28,452 bases of DNA from an uncultured Collinsella sp. (GTDB lineage Bacteria; Actinomycetota; Coriobacteriia; Coriobacteriales; Coriobacteriaceae). How positions within the stretch are numbered: position 1 is the stretch's first letter; each line of letters begins with the position of its first letter. The notes under the pieces were generated by a model. The model worked only from the letters and a program-made list of their open reading frames with translations, ran no database searches and was not told the DNA's origin. Position numbers and translations under genes: made by a program. The stretch spans positions 1-28,452 of the forward strand of contig CAKUHA010000016.1 of assembly GCA_934655755.1 (NCBI GenBank), written 5' to 3'. Shown one piece after another: positions 6,828 to 18,130 of this stretch.

Positions 6828-7748
6828 CTACACGCGCAGGTAGCGGCGCATAGCGATGGCAGAACCAAAGAGACCGATCAGCACGCCGACTAGAATCAGC
6901 GCGGCGTAGGTCATCAGGTAGTACTGCATCGGCAGCGCAAACGACATCCAGCCGATGCTCTCCTGCAGACGCGGAACCACCAGGTTGCGCAGCAGCTCCA
7001 GCACGCCGATGGAAAGCAGCGAGCCCAAAATGGCCTGCAGCACGCCCTCGGTAATAAACGGCCCGCGGATGAAGCCGTTGCTGGCGCCCACCAGGCGCAT
7101 GATCGCAATCTCACGACGACGCGCCGTAATGGACAGGCGAATCGTGTTATTGATAAAGATGAACGCGATAAAGGTCAGTAGGCCGACGAGAACCACGGCG
7201 GCGATACGGATGTAGTTCGTCACCTGGAACAGGCGGCTTACTTCTTCCTGGCCATACAGCACGCTCGCGTTGACGTCACCGTCGTCCGCGATCTTCTGGA
7301 AGTCGGCGTTCTTCTTGAGTTTCTTAGCCGTGCTTTCGACCTGAGACGGATCGTCCATCTCAATGGCGAACGAAGCCGGCAGCGGGTTCTGGCCGTCGAG
7401 TGCGCTCATGGTGGCGTCGGCGTTACCCGACATCTTGCTCGTGTACTCGGCCAGCGCGTCGTCCTTGTCCTTATAGGTCACGGACTTGACGTTGCTCCAC
7501 GTCTTGAGCTCGGCCTCAAAGGCCTGAACGTCTGCCTGGTCGGCGTCATCGCTGATAAAGGCGTTAATGACAACCTGATCCTCGACGGTGCCGATCACGG
7601 AGTTCAGCATCGCGGAACCCATAATGAACAGGCCGATGATAAACAGCGAAAGGAAAATCGTGATGACGGCGCCGAGCGAGGTGGTCCAGTTACGGAAGAA
7701 GTGGCTGACCGCCTCTTTGAACGAGTAGCCCACGTTAGTTGGTGCCAT
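6828..7748 (-). CDS. ftsX: Cell division protein FtsX
   Basis: The 306-residue protein has the FtsX topology: cytoplasmic start, membrane helix 1 (about 24-47), an extracellular domain (about 48-178), and three further helices (about 180-200, 230-256 and 278-300). The ITARRREIAIMRLVGASNGFI segment is the coupling region that contacts FtsE in FtsX/MacB-like proteins. The FtsEX complex passes ATP-driven conformational change across the membrane to activate peptidoglycan hydrolases at division. It overlaps the end of ftsE by 14 bases, so translation is coupled. No PcsB-like or other NlpC/P60 hydrolase gene is adjacent. The ATG at 7748 gives the normal N-terminus. Confidence 0.96.
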   Translation of the reverse strand: MAPTNVGYSFKEAVSHFFRNWTTSLGAVITIFLSLFIIGLFIMGSAMLNSVIGTVEDQVVINAFISDDADQADVQAFEAELKTWSNVKSVTYKDKDDALAEYTSKMSGNADATMSALDGQNPLPASFAIEMDDPSQVESTAKKLKKNADFQKIADDGDVNASVLYGQEEVSRLFQVTNYIRIAAVVLVGLLTFIAFIFINNTIRLSITARRREIAIMRLVGASNGFIRGPFITEGVLQAILGSLLSIGVLELLRNLVVPRLQESIGWMSFALPMQYYLMTYAALILVGVLIGLFGSAIAMRRYLRV

Positions 7749-8955
7749 AGTTGCCGTAACCTCCCCTCTCCTGGTCGCGGATTACGTGGCCGCCCTCGAG
7801 GGCGATCACGCGACGGTGCATGCTATCGACCATCTCGCGGTCGTGCGTAGCGACGATCACGGTGGTGCCGGTGCGGTTGATGCGCTCGAGCAGCTTCATG
7901 ATGCCCAGCGAAATCGCCGGGTCGAGGTTGCCCGTGGGCTCGTCGCAGATCAGCAGCGGCGGGCGGTTGACCATAGCGCGGGCGACGGCCACGCGCTGCT
8001 GCTCGCCACCGGAAAGCTGATCGGGCAGTGAGTCCATCTGGTCGGCCAGACCGACCAGACGCAGCACCTCGGGCACCTGGCTGCGAATGACGCCCTTGGG
8101 CTTGCCGATGCACTGCAAGGCAAATGCCACGTTTTCGTAGGCGGTCTTTTGCGGCAGGAGCTTAAAGTCCTGGAACACGGCGCCGATCTGGCGGCGCAGG
8201 AACGGAACCTTGCGGTTCTTGATCTTCATGAGGTCCTGGCCGGCGACCAGAATGCGGCCGCTCGTCGGCTTGACGTCACGGTTGAGCGTCGATAGCAGCG
8301 TGGTCTTACCCGAGCCGGAGTGACCAACCAAAAAGACGAACTCGCCCGGATAGATCTCGATGTTGATGTCGTCGAGTGCGGGCTTGTTGGGCTGCGCCGG
8401 ATAGATCTTGGTGACGTGCTCCATAAGGATGACGGGCTCGACACCGGCCTGCTTGGCCATCTTCTTGCGGCTGGCCTGCGGGTCGATGGGCGCAAACACC
8501 GACGTGAAGTCGGGGTTGTTGAGCGCATTGTCGAGGCTTGCGACCTCGGCGGCCTGATCGCGCTCGACCACCGGCGCAGCAGGCTGCGTGGGGTCGGGAA
8601 TGCCGGCAAAGAGACCGGACTGTGCGGGCTGCGGTGCGGGCGTCGCAGGGGCCATGGGATCGGGAATGCCGGCCATGGTGGGCTGCGGCGCGGCAGCGCT
8701 CGCCTGAGGCTGAGCCACGCGGGCGGTCACCGTCTGGACGGGCTCAAAGCCCGCCGCAGCGGAAAGCGCAACATCGTTGGTGGGGTTGTAGGCAAAGGGA
8801 TCTGATGCCGGCTGTGCCTGATCTGCCGGCTGCGGGGGGATCGGGCTAAACAGCTGACCCTCTGAATCCGGAGTGGCGAAACGGTTGCCCGCGACGCTCG
8901 GCTGCGTCTTGGGGGTGTCATCGCCCGCACCGGAGGTACGGAAGTGGTTACCCAC
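7735..8955 (-). CDS. ftsE: Cell division ATP-binding protein FtsE with a long N-terminal extension
   Basis: The C-terminal ~230 of 406 residues are a normal FtsE ATPase: Walker A GHSGSGKTT (211-219), Q-loop Gln262 in FQDFKLLP, signature LSGGEQQRVAVARA (from 314), Walker B LLICDEP (334-340) and switch His in VATHDRE. Residues 1 to about 170 are an extension rich in Pro, Ala and Gln, with a repeated AGIPDP (95-100 and 117-122), and look disordered. The frame is open throughout. The start is GTG at 8955 with AAGGAG six bases upstream; Met166 lacks a ribosome site, so the extension is probably made. It powers FtsX, encoded by the overlapping downstream gene. Confidence 0.94.
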   Translation of the reverse strand: MGNHFRTSGAGDDTPKTQPSVAGNRFATPDSEGQLFSPIPPQPADQAQPASDPFAYNPTNDVALSAAAGFEPVQTVTARVAQPQASAAAPQPTMAGIPDPMAPATPAPQPAQSGLFAGIPDPTQPAAPVVERDQAAEVASLDNALNNPDFTSVFAPIDPQASRKKMAKQAGVEPVILMEHVTKIYPAQPNKPALDDINIEIYPGEFVFLVGHSGSGKTTLLSTLNRDVKPTSGRILVAGQDLMKIKNRKVPFLRRQIGAVFQDFKLLPQKTAYENVAFALQCIGKPKGVIRSQVPEVLRLVGLADQMDSLPDQLSGGEQQRVAVARAMVNRPPLLICDEPTGNLDPAISLGIMKLLERINRTGTTVIVATHDREMVDSMHRRVIALEGGHVIRDQERGGYGNYGTN

Positions 8956-9000
8956 TGGTGCTCCTTATCATCGTGCGTTTAAACTACATGAGCGCTTTGT

Positions 9001-9009
9001 ATTTTAGCA
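9001..9009 (-). promoter_or_regulatory. Candidate extended -10 for ftsEX
   Basis: TGCTAAAAT on the minus strand is an extended -10 element about 45 bases before the ftsE GTG. No good -35 is present. Confidence 0.35.
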
Positions 9010-9066
9010 GGATTGCCTTTGCTGCACATAAGAAGCATGGTGCGGTTTCTGTTCTCACCGGCCGCG

Positions 9067-9175
9067 CACAGGGTTACCTCCCAAATCGTCCTCGGTCATG
9101 TCGGAAGCCCCGCCGCGCGCTTCGCGCTGCGGGGCTTCCTCCGTCCTGCGGAAAGATTTGGGAGGTAACCCTGTG
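9067..9175. repeat. Nested palindrome: 21-bp outer stem enclosing a GC-rich hairpin
   Basis: The outer arms 9067-9087 (CACAGGGTTACCTCCCAAATC) and 9155-9175 are perfect inverted copies. Inside is a second hairpin with arms GGAAGCCCCGC (9103-9113) and GCGGGGCTTCC (9129-9139), itself tipped by GCGCG/CGCGC. The structure spans 109 bases. It lies between divergent genes and is not followed by a T run, so it is not a simple terminator. Confidence 0.85.
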
Positions 9176-9309
9176 TCCGGCCTGCGGCTACTGTGGGGCC
9201 GGCGCATCTACCTTGGGGTGCAGCAGCGCCATGCTTGGGTCTGGCTGAATTGCACTTTGTCGATTTGGGCCCTTTTCCCTGATGAGGCCCTGCTTGATGA
9301 GCGCCTTTG

Positions 9310-9380
9310 GAAGTTGCGGTGAAATAGGGGCTGTTTTAGCAGCTTGAAGGCCTAATCAGTCTCTATTTCACCGCAACTTC
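9310..9380. repeat. Palindromic element, perfect 18-bp arms
   Basis: GAAGTTGCGGTGAAATAG (9310-9327) and its exact reverse complement (9363-9380) flank a 35-base loop. It lies upstream of the zinc-ribbon gene. Its arms are unlike those of the neighbouring palindrome, though the architecture is the same. Confidence 0.8.
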
Positions 9381-9469
9381 TATTGGGGCTGCATGTTGCG
9401 CAACTTGGGTTGGGATTCTCGCCTTACAGTTGGGTTAGATGGATGGTTCTAGGCTTACTGGAGGTTGGT

Positions 9470-10753
9470 ATGGTTTGTCCGTATTGTGGTGCTGAGCTTG
9501 CTGAGGGAGCTCGGTTTTGTACGGGATGTGGGGCCGCGCTTGATGCGACGCAGGCTATGCCCGTAGCCGAACCTGCGGTTGCGCCGGCACCTGTGGGTTC
9601 GCCCGCTCCCGGCAAGAAGTCCAAGAAGGGCGTCGTGATCGCTATCGTCTGCGCGGCGGTAATCGTTGTTGGCGGGGGCGGTGGGCTGGCGTATCACCTG
9701 TATCAGCAGCATGTTGCACAGCAGGCACAGTATGAGTCGGCGCATTCCAAGCATGCGCTTGTGGTGAGCGTAAAGGCCGAGGGCTGGGACACCGATAACG
9801 GCGCTTCGCGGGTACCGGTGCGCGTAAAGGGCAAGACGGTCGACGGAAAGAAGGTCGACAAGGTCGAATATGTCGCTTCCGACGGCTCGGGCATCGAACT
9901 TATCCAGGGCAAGTACACGCTCAAGGCGGCAGGCTCCCCCATCGCCGCCGATGGCACCATCTACCAGGTGCCCTGCACAAAGGCCGAGCTCACGCTCGAC
10001 GACGCTTTTGCCAAGGGTGAGAAGATCAACTTGGCCAAGCTCGCCGAGCAGGATTCGGTTTTGGACTTTACGCCCATCGATGCTGTCGACGTGACCGACG
10101 ACGAGATCAACGACGCCGTGACACTCGCCATGGCATACAAGGGCAAGGACGCTCCCAACGTCGACGCGCTGCAACACGCCGCCACGAACCGCCGTGACAC
10201 CGCTGTCGCCGCCAAAAAGGCAGCCGAAGAGGAAGCGGCACGCCAGGCCGAGGAACAGCGCAAAGCAGCCGCTCGCCACATCGAGGCCCAAACCTTTAGC
10301 GTCGACCTGCCCGAGTACTGGGATGGCAGGGTGACAGTGGAAGTCGACGGAGACACGATCACCGTCCGATCAAAGCTCTACCCCAGCAAAGTTGTCGTCG
10401 CGCTCATTGGGTCTGCTAACCCCGATCGCAATATGGGGGACGTTGCCGGCGGCGCAATTACGGTAGTGCCGTTAAGTGACAACTTCTTCGTTCGACTCGC
10501 TCGAACTCGTTGGTCTTATGTCGCCGCAGATGAGGCTCACAGTAAAAAATATTTAGGCAGAAGCTATTATTCCGATAGCGTATCAGAAGAGGAGGCGACC
10601 GAGCTCACGGATCTACAGAGCCTTGGCACAGTCTCATACAGCAAAATCCTCTCGGACTTCCTCGCATCAGAAGATAGCCACTATAGCGATGAGTTGGCAC
10701 AGCAGGACAAGGCCATGAAAGACGCCCTGACACCAAGTCTAAAGCTCCTCTAG
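9470..10753 (+). CDS. Zinc-ribbon, single-span membrane protein of unknown function
   Basis: The 427-residue protein starts MVCPYCGAELAEGARFCTGC, a zinc ribbon with Cys3, Cys6, Cys17 and Cys20. A Pro/Ala linker and KKSKK lead to one membrane helix (about 55-75), so the ribbon should be cytoplasmic and the remaining ~350 residues outside. The outer part has a beta-rich stretch (about 85-200), a charged Ala/Glu/Lys helix (about 240-270, KKAAEEEAARQAEEQRKAA) and a C-terminal domain beginning near FSVDLPEYW. The ATG at 9470 has GGAGG upstream; a longer frame to 9383 overlaps a palindrome. Proteins with a ribbon plus one span are frequent in Coriobacteriia and Firmicutes, but I know no function for them. 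Codons after about 10450 look less GC-rich. Confidence 0.8.
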   Translation: MVCPYCGAELAEGARFCTGCGAALDATQAMPVAEPAVAPAPVGSPAPGKKSKKGVVIAIVCAAVIVVGGGGGLAYHLYQQHVAQQAQYESAHSKHALVVSVKAEGWDTDNGASRVPVRVKGKTVDGKKVDKVEYVASDGSGIELIQGKYTLKAAGSPIAADGTIYQVPCTKAELTLDDAFAKGEKINLAKLAEQDSVLDFTPIDAVDVTDDEINDAVTLAMAYKGKDAPNVDALQHAATNRRDTAVAAKKAAEEEAARQAEEQRKAAARHIEAQTFSVDLPEYWDGRVTVEVDGDTITVRSKLYPSKVVVALIGSANPDRNMGDVAGGAITVVPLSDNFFVRLARTRWSYVAADEAHSKKYLGRSYYSDSVSEEEATELTDLQSLGTVSYSKILSDFLASEDSHYSDELAQQDKAMKDALTPSLKLL

Positions 10754-10779
10754 CTTCTTTCCCTGCCGTCTCCAAACGC

Positions 10780-10822
10780 AAAGCCGGGGTGCCTCCACAT
10801 GGAAGGCACCCCGGCTTTTTTC
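10780..10822 (+). terminator. Terminator after the zinc-ribbon gene, possibly bidirectional
   Basis: AAGCCGGGGTGCCTCC (10781-10796) pairs with GGAAGGCACCCCGGCTT (10801-10817, one bulge) around ACAT and is followed by TTTTTT on the plus strand. The minus-strand side has only TTTGCGTTT, but it could also end transcripts from the transketolase genes. Confidence 0.92.
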
Positions 10823-10871
10823 ATTGCCCAATATGCGAACGGTTCCCAAGTTAAAGCGTAACCAAAATGCC

Positions 10872-11813
10872 TTAGGCCAAGAACTCCTTGGTGGTCGCCA
10901 CGATGTTGGCGGCGTCCAGGCCGTACTTGTGCAGGAGCTCGGCGCCCGGGCCGGACTCGCCGAAGGTGTCGTTGACGCCGATCTTCTTGAGCGGCGTCGG
11001 GCACTGCTCGCACAGGACGTCGGCGACGGCGCTGCCCAGGCCACCGATCACAGAGTGCTCCTCGACGGTCACGACGTGGCCGGTCTTGGTGGCGCTCTTG
11101 ACGATCAGGTCGGCATCGATGGGCTTGATGGTATGCATGTTGATGACCTCGGCATCGATGCCCTGGGCAGCGAGCTGCTCAGCGGCCTCGAGAGCCTCGC
11201 CGACCATCAGGCCGCAGGCGATGATGGTCACGTCGGTGCCCTCGCGCATGGCGATGCCCTTGCCCACCTCGAACTTGTAGGTCTCGGGGTCGTTGATGAC
11301 CGGCGAGGCCAGACGGGCAAAGCGCATGTACACGGGGCCGTCGCACTCATAGGCGGCGCGCGTCACGGCGCGGGCCTCCACGTCGTCGGCGGGAACGATA
11401 ACGGTCATGCCAGGGATGACGCGCATCAGGGCGATATCCTCGCAGCACTGGTGCGTGGCGCCGTCCTCGCCCACCGAGATGCCGGCGTGCGTGGCGCCGA
11501 TCTTGACGTTGAGGTGCGGGTAGCCGATGGAGTTGCGGACCTGTTCAAAGGCGCGGCCGGCGGCAAACATGGCAAAGGTGCTCGCGAAGGCAACGCGGCC
11601 GGTGGTTGCGATACCGGCGGCAACACCCATCAGGTTGCTCTCGGCGATGCCCACATCGAAGAAGCGGTCGGGGCAGGCGGCCTTAAACTTGCCGGTCTGC
11701 GTGGCGGCGGCCAGGTCGGCGTCGAGGACCACAAAGTCATCGTGCTCGTTGGCGAGCTCGACGAGGGCCTCGCCGTAGCTTACGCGCGTGGCGATTTTCT
11801 TGACGTCTGCCAT
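10872..11813 (-). CDS. Transketolase, C-terminal (pyrimidine-binding and C-terminal) subunit
   Basis: The 313-residue protein corresponds to the second half of transketolase. It starts MADVKKIATRVSYGEALVEL, carries FFDVGIAESNLMGVAAGIA (the active-site glutamate region that activates the thiamine ring) and ends with the small C-terminal domain after VVTVEEHSVIGGLGSAVADV. It should pair with the N-terminal subunit encoded one base upstream to give a two-chain transketolase moving two-carbon units between sugar phosphates in the non-oxidative pentose phosphate pathway. The ATG at 11813 is the first after the upstream TAG (TAGgATG); a longer frame runs through the N-terminal gene and is spurious. 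Its closest alternative is the related DXP-synthase half, but the paired N-subunit favours transketolase. Confidence 0.93.
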   Translation of the reverse strand: MADVKKIATRVSYGEALVELANEHDDFVVLDADLAAATQTGKFKAACPDRFFDVGIAESNLMGVAAGIATTGRVAFASTFAMFAAGRAFEQVRNSIGYPHLNVKIGATHAGISVGEDGATHQCCEDIALMRVIPGMTVIVPADDVEARAVTRAAYECDGPVYMRFARLASPVINDPETYKFEVGKGIAMREGTDVTIIACGLMVGEALEAAEQLAAQGIDAEVINMHTIKPIDADLIVKSATKTGHVVTVEEHSVIGGLGSAVADVLCEQCPTPLKKIGVNDTFGESGPGAELLHKYGLDAANIVATTKEFLA

Positions 11814-11814
11814 C

Positions 11815-12645
11815 CTAGAGCTCCTCTCCGGCGGCCGTGAGCTCTGCCATGGCCTGCTCAAACTGTTCATCGTTGGGGGCCTTACCGTGCCAGCCAACCT
11901 GGTTCTCCATAAAGGAGACGCCCTTGCCCTTCGTGGTCTCGGCGATGATGGCGGTCGGCTGACCCTTGGTGGCGCGAGCCTCGGCAAAGGCGGCACGAAT
12001 CTGATCGAAGTCGTTGCCGTCGGCGAGCTCCACCACATGGAACTTAAAGGCACGGAACTTGTCAGCGAGCGGCATGGGGTCGTTGACCTCCTCGACGGGG
12101 CCGTCGATCTGCAGACCGTTATGGTCGACGATGACGCAGAGGTTATCGAGCTGCTGGTTGCCGGCGAACATGGCGGCCTCCCAGACCTGGCCCTCCTCGC
12201 TCTCGCCATCGCCCAGCAGGGCGTACGTGCGGTAAGTATCGCCCCAGTGCTTGGCGGCAACGGCCATGCCCACGGCGGCGGAGATGCCCTGGCCCAGTGA
12301 GCCGGTGGACATATCGACGCCCGGGGTGTCGTTCATGTTGGGGTGGCCCTGCAGATGGCTACCGATATGGCGCAGCGTCTCGAGGTCCTCCTTGGGGAAG
12401 AACCCGCGCTCGGCGAGCACGGCGTACAGACCCGGAGCGCAGTGGCCCTTGGAGAGCACAAAGCGGTCGCGGTCGGCCTTGCGGGGATCGGCCGGGTCGA
12501 CGTTCATTTCCTCAAAGTACAGATAGGTCATGATGTCGGCAGCGCCGAGCGAACCGCCCGGATGGCCGGACTTGGCAGCGTGCACGCCGGTGACGATGCC
12601 CTTCCTTACCTCGTTGGCAACCTTTTTGAGCTCTTCGTCGCTCAT
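11815..12645 (-). CDS. Transketolase, N-terminal (thiamine diphosphate-binding) subunit
   Basis: The 276-residue protein is the cofactor-binding half of transketolase. It has SGHPGGSLGAADIMTYLY (about 26-43), SKGHCAPGLYAVLAERG, DMSTGSLGQGISAAVGMA, and the thiamine diphosphate motif from GDGE (145-148) to Asn176 in VIVDHNG. The ATG at 12645 has GGAAGG upstream. It and the C-terminal subunit gene are separated by one base, so they are cotranscribed and translationally coupled. Split transketolases are usual in archaea and many anaerobic bacteria. Confidence 0.95.
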   Translation of the reverse strand: MSDEELKKVANEVRKGIVTGVHAAKSGHPGGSLGAADIMTYLYFEEMNVDPADPRKADRDRFVLSKGHCAPGLYAVLAERGFFPKEDLETLRHIGSHLQGHPNMNDTPGVDMSTGSLGQGISAAVGMAVAAKHWGDTYRTYALLGDGESEEGQVWEAAMFAGNQQLDNLCVIVDHNGLQIDGPVEEVNDPMPLADKFRAFKFHVVELADGNDFDQIRAAFAEARATKGQPTAIIAETTKGKGVSFMENQVGWHGKAPNDEQFEQAMAELTAAGEEL

Positions 12646-12868
12646 TGTGCCTTCCTTTCATCCTCATTAGACAAAATGCGCACGGCACGGAAAGGTAGTC
12701 CCAACACAGCCGCAATGCACGTACGTCATTCATTATGCTGGAAACTGATGGCTTTACCAGACTTTTTATCATTATTTGAGCAATTTAGCAGGCAGATCCG
12801 CTGATGAAACGGTTTATCAATGTGAACGTCTTTTGGATGCGGTGGCCGCCTCTAGCCCCGGCACAAAA
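12646..12868. other. Leader region of the transketolase genes
   Basis: No gene is visible. The minus strand has AT-rich stretches (for example CATAAT near 12735) that could hold the promoter, but I could not pair a convincing -35 and -10. The palindrome at 12869 forms its right boundary. Confidence 0.4.
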
Positions 12869-12934
12869 ATGATCCGTTTTCCTCGGTCCCCTACAGATCA
12901 CCTGATCCCTTGGGGACGGAGGAAAACGGATCAT
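12869..12934. repeat. Palindromic element, 23-bp arms, GGGGAC core
   Basis: Arms 12869-12891 and 12912-12934 are inverted copies with one mismatch; the outer 16 bases (ATGATCCGTTTTCCTC) are perfect and the inner end is GTCCCC/GGGGAC. The 20-base loop holds a further GATCA..TGATC pair. It lies downstream of the yitT-like gene without a T run. Confidence 0.82.
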
Positions 12935-12955
12935 GTCCGCAAACCGAAATTCAGC

Positions 12956-13846
12956 CTACGCGTTAATGTCCTTGAAGCCCTCGCCAAAGGTTTCCGTCAC
13001 GTCGGCCACGGTCACGATGGCACGCGGGTCACGCTCGCGCACGATGGTCTTGAGCGTGTTGAGCTCGCGGCGGCTCACGATCACCATGATCACCGGCTTC
13101 TCGGCACCCGAGTACATACCAGTCGCCCTCAACTTGGTGCAGCCGCGACCCAGGCCATACATGATGTCGGCCGCGATATCGGGAAAGTTATCCGAGATGA
13201 TGAGCACCATACGGCGCCTGTTGCCGCCGTCGACCACGGCATCGATCACATAACCGCTAATGACCATCGAAAGTCCCGCGTACAGCGCGTTTTCGACCGA
13301 AAAGACCGGGGCGGACAGCGCACACACGGCAACATCGATCGCCATGACGGTGGAGCCCACCGGCAACGACGTATTGCGCGAGATAATCTGGCCGATGGTA
13401 TCGGAGCCACCGGTGTTGGCGCCGGCGCGCAGCACCATGCCGTAGCCGATGCCCGTGATAATGCCGCCCCACATGGCGGGAAGCATAAGATCGGAGTGTG
13501 CCAGCGGTGCCACAAACGGAGCGAACAGGTCGGTGAAAAAGCCCAGCAGCACAAAGCCCGTCGCGGTCTGCACCACATAGAACATCCCGCCCGCGCGCAT
13601 AACCACCAGCAGCAGCAAGGCGTTCATCACGATGGTCTGAATACCGACAGGCAGCGAGATGCCGTGCGACGCGCCGACCGCCTGGATAATGGTGGCAAGA
13701 CCCGTGACGCCACCGGCAGCAAGGCCGTTGGGAATCAAGAACAGGTCCGTCGCGATGGCCGCCAGAGCACAGCCAAACATGATCTTGGGCAGGTCATGAA
13801 AGAAGTTCATCGAAAGAATGCGCTTGATGTCCAGACGATATGCCAT
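12956..13846 (-). CDS. YitT-family membrane protein (DUF161/DUF2179)
   Basis: The 296-residue protein has five or six hydrophobic segments in the first ~190 residues. The glycine-rich motifs LIPNGLAAGGVTGLATII and LRAGANTGGSDTIGQII are typical of YitT proteins. The last ~80 residues are a soluble DUF2179 domain (RRRMVLIISDNFPDIAADI to VADVTETFGEGF) expected in the cytoplasm. The family is widespread in Gram-positives and its transported substrate is not established. The ATG at 13846 follows GGGAGG; an upstream in-frame ATG at 13870 lies in the terminator of prfB and is rejected. It is a single-gene unit. Confidence 0.9.
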   Translation of the reverse strand: MAYRLDIKRILSMNFFHDLPKIMFGCALAAIATDLFLIPNGLAAGGVTGLATIIQAVGASHGISLPVGIQTIVMNALLLLVVMRAGGMFYVVQTATGFVLLGFFTDLFAPFVAPLAHSDLMLPAMWGGIITGIGYGMVLRAGANTGGSDTIGQIISRNTSLPVGSTVMAIDVAVCALSAPVFSVENALYAGLSMVISGYVIDAVVDGGNRRRMVLIISDNFPDIAADIMYGLGRGCTKLRATGMYSGAEKPVIMVIVSRRELNTLKTIVRERDPRAIVTVADVTETFGEGFKDINA

Positions 13847-13858
13847 GCTACCTCCCTC

Positions 13859-13887
13859 AAAAAAGCGCACCCAAACGGATGCGCTTT
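13859..13887 (-). terminator. Terminator of the secA-prfB unit
   Basis: AAAGCGCACCC (13862-13872) and GGATGCGCTTT (13877-13887) pair around AAAC with one G-U. Read on the minus strand the stem is followed by TTTTTT. It lies about 90 bases past the prfB stop and directly before the yitT-like gene. Confidence 0.9.
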
Positions 13888-13978
13888 GAACTTCTCGCTC
13901 TCTTTGATTCTACCGATTCGGCGGGCAAATACCACCCCTGAACGGAGCTTGAGGCGGCCCGAAGCTCTGCCCAAGGGT

Positions 13979-15126
13979 TTAGGCGTCCGAGCCTTCCGCA
14001 TCGGCGTTGCCGGTTGCCCAGCGATGGTAGCCGATCACAAACGGGTCCAGGTCGCCATCGTCAAGAACGGCCTCGACGTTGCTGGTCTCGACACCCGAAC
14101 GCAGGTCCTTGACCATCTGATACGGATAGAGCACGTAACTGCGAATCTGGTTGCCAAAACCAATCGTGGTCTTGGGGCCGCGGATCTCATCGAGTGCCTC
14201 GGCGCGCTTCTCGAGCTCGATCTCGTACAGACGGGCCTTGAGGATCTGCATGCACGCGGCCTTGTTCTGAATCTGACTGCGCTCGTTTTGGCAGGTAACC
14301 ACAATGCCGCTGGGAAAATGCGTCACGCGCACGGCGGAATCGGTGGTGTTGACGCCCTGGCCGCCCGGGCCGCTCGCGTGATACACATCCACGCGAATGT
14401 CGTCGGGACTGATCTCGATATCGATATCATCGGGCAGCACGGGGATGACCTCAACGCCGGCAAACGTGGTCTGGCGACGCTTCTTGTCGTCGGTGGGGCT
14501 AATACGCACCAGACGGTGCACACCGGCCTCGGCGCGAAGCATGCCAAACGCGTCCTTGCCCTCGACGGTAAAGGTCGCGCGGTCGATGCCGATGACCTCG
14601 GCTGCGGGACAATCGTTGATGGTGACCTTCCAGCCGCGACGCTGGCAGTACTTCATGTACATCTTAAAGAGCATGAAGGTCCAGTCCTGCGCCTCCAGGC
14701 CACCCTGTCCGGGCTTGATGGTCACGATCGCGTCGCCATGGTCGAACTCGCCGGTGAACCAACTCGAAAGCTCGAGTTCATCGATGGCGCGGGCCAGGCG
14801 CTCCGCCGTAGCGGCAGCCTCCTCGCGCAGGGCGGCGGCATCGGGGTCGTCACCCATCTCCTCGGCAAGCTCCAGCGCCGCGCGAGCATCAGAAAGCTCG
14901 CCGCGTGCGTTGTCCACGGCGGCGATGTCCTCCTTGGCGCGGGCGATCTCCTCCATCGTGGCGCGAGCGGCGTCGGCGTCATCCCAAAAGCCAGGAGCCA
15001 CGCTCTTGGCCTCGAGCTCGGTCACGCGCGTGCGCTTCTCGTCCAAATGGAGATACGACTCGACCTCGCCGAGCCGGTCCGCAAACGCGTCCAGCTCGGC
15101 GGGCGTTACCTCTAAAGCCTCGGCCA

Positions 15127-15127
<1 letters not shown>
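13979..15127 (-). CDS. prfB: Peptide chain release factor 2, with a variant stop-reading tripeptide
   Basis: The 382-residue protein is a full class-I release factor: an N-terminal helical domain, the GGLEAQDWTFML landmark, and the catalytic GPGGQGVN (GGQ at 255-257) that releases the peptide. RF2 reads UAA and UGA through a tripeptide that is normally SPF. Here the site in GVHRLVRISPTDDKKRRQ is SPT (210-212), at exactly the same distance from GGQ as in E. coli (45 residues). The Thr codon is ACC, two changes from any Phe codon. Overall features (HRLVR, RRQTTFAGVEV) place it with RF2, not RF1. There is no internal UGA frameshift, as in other actinobacteria. The ATG at 15127 overlaps the secA stop (TAATG). 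Confidence 0.95.
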
Positions 15128-17934
<2,807 letters not shown>

Positions 17935-18063
17935 GTGGTTTTCCTTTTTGGCCATCGCCCATGCCGTGCAGCCTTGGGCGAGTTAAACACAGATAATTGT
18001 ACTTTAGCCAAACAAGGCGCGCCCTATACGGTCGACCTCGACCGCCACGTAATAACTACGACC

Positions 18064-18100
18064 AACCTGCCAAAAAGGGACAGGTTTATTTTGGCAGGTT
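18064..18100. repeat. Palindromic element, second copy of the 4348 type
   Basis: AACCTGCCAAAA (18064-18075) and TTTTGGCAGGTT (18089-18100) are perfect inverted arms around a 13-base loop with GGGACAG. Bases 18064-18083 equal 4349-4368. It lies upstream of secA. Confidence 0.8.
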
Positions 18101-18130
18101 TTATCTGGGCAAACGCCGCATCCCTGCCAA

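Larger units (their letters stand above)
8956..9469. other. Long intergenic region between ftsE and the zinc-ribbon gene
   Basis: This 514-base stretch separates divergently transcribed genes. It holds a possible ftsE promoter and two large palindromes, entered separately. The stretch from about 9176 to 9309 shows nothing recognisable. Short open frames exist in it but lack ribosome sites. Confidence 0.6.
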
